Assembly (NCBI GenBank): GCA_029266935.1
Contig: JAQSVY010000046.1
Span: 1-8,251, forward strand
Direction of reading: 5' to 3'
Length of the DNA stretch: 8,251 nt
Source of the DNA: Burkholderiales bacterium
Lineage (GTDB): Bacteria; Pseudomonadota; Gammaproteobacteria; Burkholderiales; SG8-39
Positions 5,816 to 8,251 of this stretch are shown piece by piece. A program made the translations under genes and the position numbers. The notes beneath the pieces were generated by a model, which saw only the letters and a list, made by a program, of their open reading frames with translations, did no database searches and had not been told where the DNA came from. Numbering within the stretch: position 1 is the stretch's first letter; each line of letters opens with the position of its first letter.

Positions 5816-6858
5816 AGCGCATCCTGCTCGTCGGCGCGGGGCATGCCCACGCCGTCGTACTGAAAAAACTGGCCGAAAGACCCCTTGATGGAGCTCGGGT
5901 GGCCCTGATATCGCCGGCGGCGAAGCAACTCTATTCGGGGATGCTGCCAGGTGTCGTGGCGGGGCTGTACCGCCGCTACCAGGCCGAGGTCGACGTGGCG
6001 CGCCTTGCCGAGGCGGGGTATGCGGAGTTCATCGAGGGCGCGGTTGTGAGCATCGACCCGGCGCTGCGCATCGCGCGGCTCGCCGACGGCGCCGAGCTTT
6101 CCTACGACGTCATCTCGCTCAATGCCGGCTCGCTCGCGGAGGTGTCGGTGCCGGGCGCGGCGCAGCATGCGCTGCAGGTCAGGCCCTTCGACACGTTCGT
6201 GCGCGAGGTGCGCTTTCCGCCACGGGTCGCGCTCGCCGGCGGTGGCGCGGCCGGCGCGGAACTGGCGATGGCCTTCCGCCACCGGGGCTGCGCGGTCACG
6301 CTGTATTCCGAAAAGAGCCCCTTTGAGAATAAATTCGAGGCAAGGCTGATCGAGGCGCTGCGCTCGCGCGGCGTCGACTTCCGGCAGGGCATGGCGGTGA
6401 CCCGGCTCGAGCCGGGGCCGGTGGTGATCACCGGTACGGCGCAGCAGGAATTCGACCTCGTCGTCTGGAGCACCGGCGCCAGGGCGCTGCCGTGGCTGGC
6501 GGAAAGCGGGCTGGAGACCGACGATCGCGGCTTCCTCCTCGTCGATGCGACGCTGCGCAGCGTCTCCAGCGCCGAGGTATTCGCGGCCGGGGACTGCGCG
6601 ACGGTGCGCGGCGCGAGCCACCCGAAGTCGGGCCTGTACTCGGTGCGCCACGGCGAGGTGCTCGCCGATAATTTCAGGAAGATGCTGGCGGAACAGCCGT
6701 TGCGGCCATTTCGCCCGCAGAAGCGCGGCCTGCTGCTGCTTTCCTGCGGCAACCGCTACGCCATCGCCAACCGGGGCGGCTGGACGGCCGAAGGACGCTG
6801 GGTCTGGCGCTGGAAGGACTGGATCGACCGGCGCTGGGTCAGGAGCCTCGCCGTCTAG
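5812..6858 (+). CDS. FAD/NAD(P)-dependent oxidoreductase of the SelD-N-terminal (TIGR03169-like) family
   Basis: The protein is 348 residues. The first dinucleotide fold starts with VGAGHAHAVVLKKL (7-20), followed by the diagnostic YSGMLPGVVAGLY (41-53). A second Rossmann fold begins at LAGGGAAGAELA (141-152). STGA (220-223) and FAAGDCA (257-263) are the later flavoprotein blocks. The C-terminus WVWRWKDWIDRRWV is rich in Trp and Arg. This arrangement matches the pyridine nucleotide-disulfide oxidoreductase family whose members are often fused in front of selenide, water dikinase and which resembles type II NADH dehydrogenases. Here there is no SelD domain or selD neighbour. It starts with GTG at 5812, overlapping the synthetase stop by four bases, so the two are probably translationally coupled. 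No redox-active CxxC pair is visible, arguing against a classical disulfide reductase. Electron acceptor and substrate are unknown. The basic, aromatic tail could touch membrane. Confidence 0.85.
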   Translation: MKRILLVGAGHAHAVVLKKLAERPLDGARVALISPAAKQLYSGMLPGVVAGLYRRYQAEVDVARLAEAGYAEFIEGAVVSIDPALRIARLADGAELSYDVISLNAGSLAEVSVPGAAQHALQVRPFDTFVREVRFPPRVALAGGGAAGAELAMAFRHRGCAVTLYSEKSPFENKFEARLIEALRSRGVDFRQGMAVTRLEPGPVVITGTAQQEFDLVVWSTGARALPWLAESGLETDDRGFLLVDATLRSVSSAEVFAAGDCATVRGASHPKSGLYSVRHGEVLADNFRKMLAEQPLRPFRPQKRGLLLLSCGNRYAIANRGGWTAEGRWVWRWKDWIDRRWVRSLAV

Positions 6859-6862
6859 TATC

Positions 6863-6889
6863 ATGGAGCCTCCTTGGAGGAGGACATGA
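6863..6889 (+). other. Possible 8-codon leader ORF before tctC
   Basis: ATG at 6863 opens a short frame encoding MEPPWRRT and stops with TGA at 6887-6889, overlapping the ATG codons at 6886 and 6889 of the binding-protein gene. It begins four bases after the stop of the oxidoreductase gene and has no ribosome binding site of its own, so only re-initiation could translate it. It may be chance, but its passage covers the hairpin over the tctC ribosome binding site. Confidence 0.2.
6869..6883 (+). promoter_or_regulatory. Ribosome binding site of the TctC gene inside a small hairpin
   Basis: CCTCC at 6869-6873 can pair with GGAGG at 6879-6883 (five GC-rich pairs, five-base loop) or, with a tighter loop, with GGAGG at 6876-6880. 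The repeated GGAGGAGG at 6876-6883 is the obvious Shine-Dalgarno site for the ATG at 6889 (or 6886). The pairing could lower initiation unless ribosomes arriving from the upstream gene keep it open. Confidence 0.45.
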
Positions 6890-7830
6890 TGAAAAAGCTG
6901 ATTGCAGGCATCGTTGCGTCCCTGCTGCCCTTCGCCGCCGCGGCGGCGTATCCCGAGCGGCCGGTGAAGCTGATCGTGCCCTGGCCCGCGGGCGGCGACA
7001 CGGACAACATCTTCCGGCCGTTCGCGCCGCTGCTGCAGAAGCACCTGGGCGGCCAGACGGTGGTGATCGCCAACGTCGGCGGCGCCTCGGGCACCAAGGG
7101 CGCCAAGGAGGCGAAGGAATCGCCCCCCGACGGCTACACGCTTTACGCGGTGCACGACTACATCCACTCCACCTACTACGCCGGCGTGGCCGACGTGCAG
7201 TACAGCGACTTCGAGCCGGTCTGCCTGATCTCCTCGACCGCGTCGGTGCTCACCGCGAGCCCGAAGACGCCCTGGAAGAACTGGCAGGAGTTCCTCGCAG
7301 ACGCGAAGAAGCGGCCCGGCGAGATCACCGTCGGCGCGACGCTCGCCTCGACCAGCCACTTCTTCCCGGCGCTGATCGAGCAGGCCGCCGGTCTCAAGTT
7401 CAAGTACGTCTCCTACGAGGGGCTGGCGCCGCGCATGAACGCCATCCTCGGCGGCCACGTCGACCTCACCGACGCCAACCTGACGCAGAAGGGCAAGGTC
7501 GAGGCGGCGCAGCTCAAGTTCCTCGCCATCGCCACCGAGAAGCGCCATCCCGAGATGCCGAGCATCCCCACCCTCAAGGAGCTCGGCGTCAACGTGGTCT
7601 ACGACGTGAACCGCGGCATCGTGGTGCCAAAGGGCACGCCGGCCCCCGTGATCGCCACCCTCGGCAAGGCGTGCGCCGCCGCCGCGAAGGAGCCGGAGTT
7701 TGCCGCGGCGATGAAGAAGCAGGGGACCGACGTGCGCTACATGGACCGCGAGCAGTACGCGAAATGGCTTAAGCAGAACGACGACTTGAACAAGAAGCTC
7801 GCGAAGGATCTCGGCCTGCTGAAGCGTTGA
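6889..7830 (+). CDS. Tripartite tricarboxylate transporter solute-binding protein, TctC/Bug family
   Basis: This 313-residue periplasmic binding protein has a signal peptide MKKLIAGIVASLLPFAAAAA, with cleavage probably just before YPERP. The mature start YPERPVKLIVPWPAGGDTDN, then GGASGTKGAKEA and PDGYTL, are the Bug-family blocks that form the carboxylate site between two lobes. Later recognisable parts are PGEITVGA, ILGGHVDL, MPSIPTLKELGV and VPKGTPAPVI. Known ligands of relatives include citrate, other di- or tricarboxylates, aromatic acids and nicotinate; the ligand here is unknown. ATG 6889 is chosen because it lies five bases after GGAGGAGG; ATG 6886 is possible, and TTG 6874 is rejected because it falls within the binding site for ribosomes. 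The gene begins 30 bases after the oxidoreductase and overlaps TctB by four bases (TTGA). It supports uptake of an acid that the neighbouring synthetase may activate. Confidence 0.94.
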   Translation: MKKLIAGIVASLLPFAAAAAYPERPVKLIVPWPAGGDTDNIFRPFAPLLQKHLGGQTVVIANVGGASGTKGAKEAKESPPDGYTLYAVHDYIHSTYYAGVADVQYSDFEPVCLISSTASVLTASPKTPWKNWQEFLADAKKRPGEITVGATLASTSHFFPALIEQAAGLKFKYVSYEGLAPRMNAILGGHVDLTDANLTQKGKVEAAQLKFLAIATEKRHPEMPSIPTLKELGVNVVYDVNRGIVVPKGTPAPVIATLGKACAAAAKEPEFAAAMKKQGTDVRYMDREQYAKWLKQNDDLNKKLAKDLGLLKR

Positions 7831-8251
7831 AGTTCTCGAAGGACGGCTGGGGAGGGCTCGCCGTTGTCGCGGCGAGCCTTGTTCTTTTCGGACTGACCCT
7901 CGAGCTCAAGCCCAGCCCGCTGGTGCCGATCGGGCCGGGCTTCTACCCGCGCATCGTGCTCGGCGTGACGGCGGTCCTCGCCGCCGCGCTCGTGGTTTTC
8001 GATGTGCTCGGGAAGAAGAAAGGCATTGTCGCCCGGGAAAGGCGCGATTACGCCGCCGTGGCGCTGCACTTCGCGGTCTTCGGCTTCTATGTCGCGGCGC
8101 TGCCGTCGCTCGGCTTTCGCATCGCCACCTTCGCCTACGTCGCGGTGGCGAACGCGCTGCTCGACCTGCCGCGCTCGCCGCGCGGCTGGCTGCGCGTCGC
8201 GCTGCTCGCGCTCGCCACGACCCTCGCCACCTACTTCGTGTTCGAGCGCTA
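7827..8251 (+). CDS. Tripartite tricarboxylate transporter small membrane subunit TctB, cut by window edge
   Basis: A continuous frame from TTG at 7827-7829 gives 141 codons plus two bases to the right edge, near the usual full length of about 150, so only the C-terminal end is missing. It starts MKFSKDGWGGLAVVAASLVL and has the TctB block PIGPGFYPRIVLGV (34-47). Hydrophobic segments lie near 9-25, 43-62, 75-93, 97-112 and 119-138. TctB is the small inner-membrane subunit that works with the large TctA permease and the TctC binding protein in sodium- or proton-driven carboxylate uptake; tctA is expected just beyond the window. The TTG start overlaps the TctC stop (TTGA), implying translational coupling; no other plausible start lies near the N-terminus. 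Confidence 0.88.
   Translation, partial: MKFSKDGWGGLAVVAASLVLFGLTLELKPSPLVPIGPGFYPRIVLGVTAVLAAALVVFDVLGKKKGIVARERRDYAAVALHFAVFGFYVAALPSLGFRIATFAYVAVANALLDLPRSPRGWLRVALLALATTLATYFVFER

Noticed and set aside
6874..6888. TTG at 6874 as start of the TctC gene
   Set aside because: This codon overlaps the GGAGGAGG ribosome binding site; ATG at 6886 or 6889 gives a proper signal peptide and spacing.
5701..7548. A 615-codon minus-strand open frame
   Set aside because: It is antisense to the synthetase end, the oxidoreductase and the TctC gene, all of which have clear family motifs; its composition is that of a shadow frame.

Overview
The window is GC-rich, protein-dense DNA with strong G/C preference at third codon positions. 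It looks like a betaproteobacterial chromosome, plausibly Burkholderiales or a neighbouring order. The evidence is the adjacent aat-bpt N-degron pair, a Bug/TctC-type binding protein followed by TctB, and the general codon style. This assignment is inference; no rRNA or marker phylogeny is available here. I see no insertion sequence, CRISPR array, tRNA, rRNA or phage gene.

Layout: two divergent gene trains start from a 17-base gap at 4167-4183. The leftward train (minus strand, 4166 down to 1) runs: type II haloacid dehalogenase-like HAD hydrolase, Nudix hydrolase with N-terminal zinc ribbon, AmtB ammonium channel, an unusual exported Rieske-type iron-sulfur protein, aat (leucyl/phenylalanyl-tRNA-protein transferase), and the first 97 codons of bpt (aspartate/glutamate leucyltransferase). 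Junctions are tight (overlaps of 17 and 14 bases; gaps of 23, 0 and 7 bases). The rightward train (4184 to the right edge) runs: medium-chain-type acyl-CoA synthetase, an FAD/NAD(P)-dependent oxidoreductase of the family found fused to SelD, a TctC/Bug periplasmic solute-binding protein, and TctB, cut by the window edge. Two of its three junctions are 4-base stop/start overlaps.

How the genes may work together: the right train combines carboxylate capture and uptake (TctC, TctB and presumably TctA beyond the edge) with CoA activation of a carboxylic acid and a flavin oxidoreductase. This suggests an organic-acid uptake and activation module of unknown substrate. The left train mixes housekeeping functions (N-end-rule tagging, nucleotide or NADH hydrolysis) with ammonium transport and a periplasmic redox protein, and may simply be a long co-transcribed cluster. 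No glnK is visible next to amtB.

Most notable points: the Nudix gene appears to need a CTG start to keep its zinc ribbon; the Rieske protein has an enlarged inter-ligand loop, no classical disulfide cysteines and a cysteine-bearing tail; a small hairpin overlaps the tctC ribosome binding site together with an 8-codon ORF; and the oxidoreductase is a stand-alone SelD-N-terminal-like protein coupled to an acyl-CoA synthetase. Nothing here is clearly a wholly new system. Every stretch longer than 300 bases is covered by a gene, and I found no convincing intrinsic terminator.
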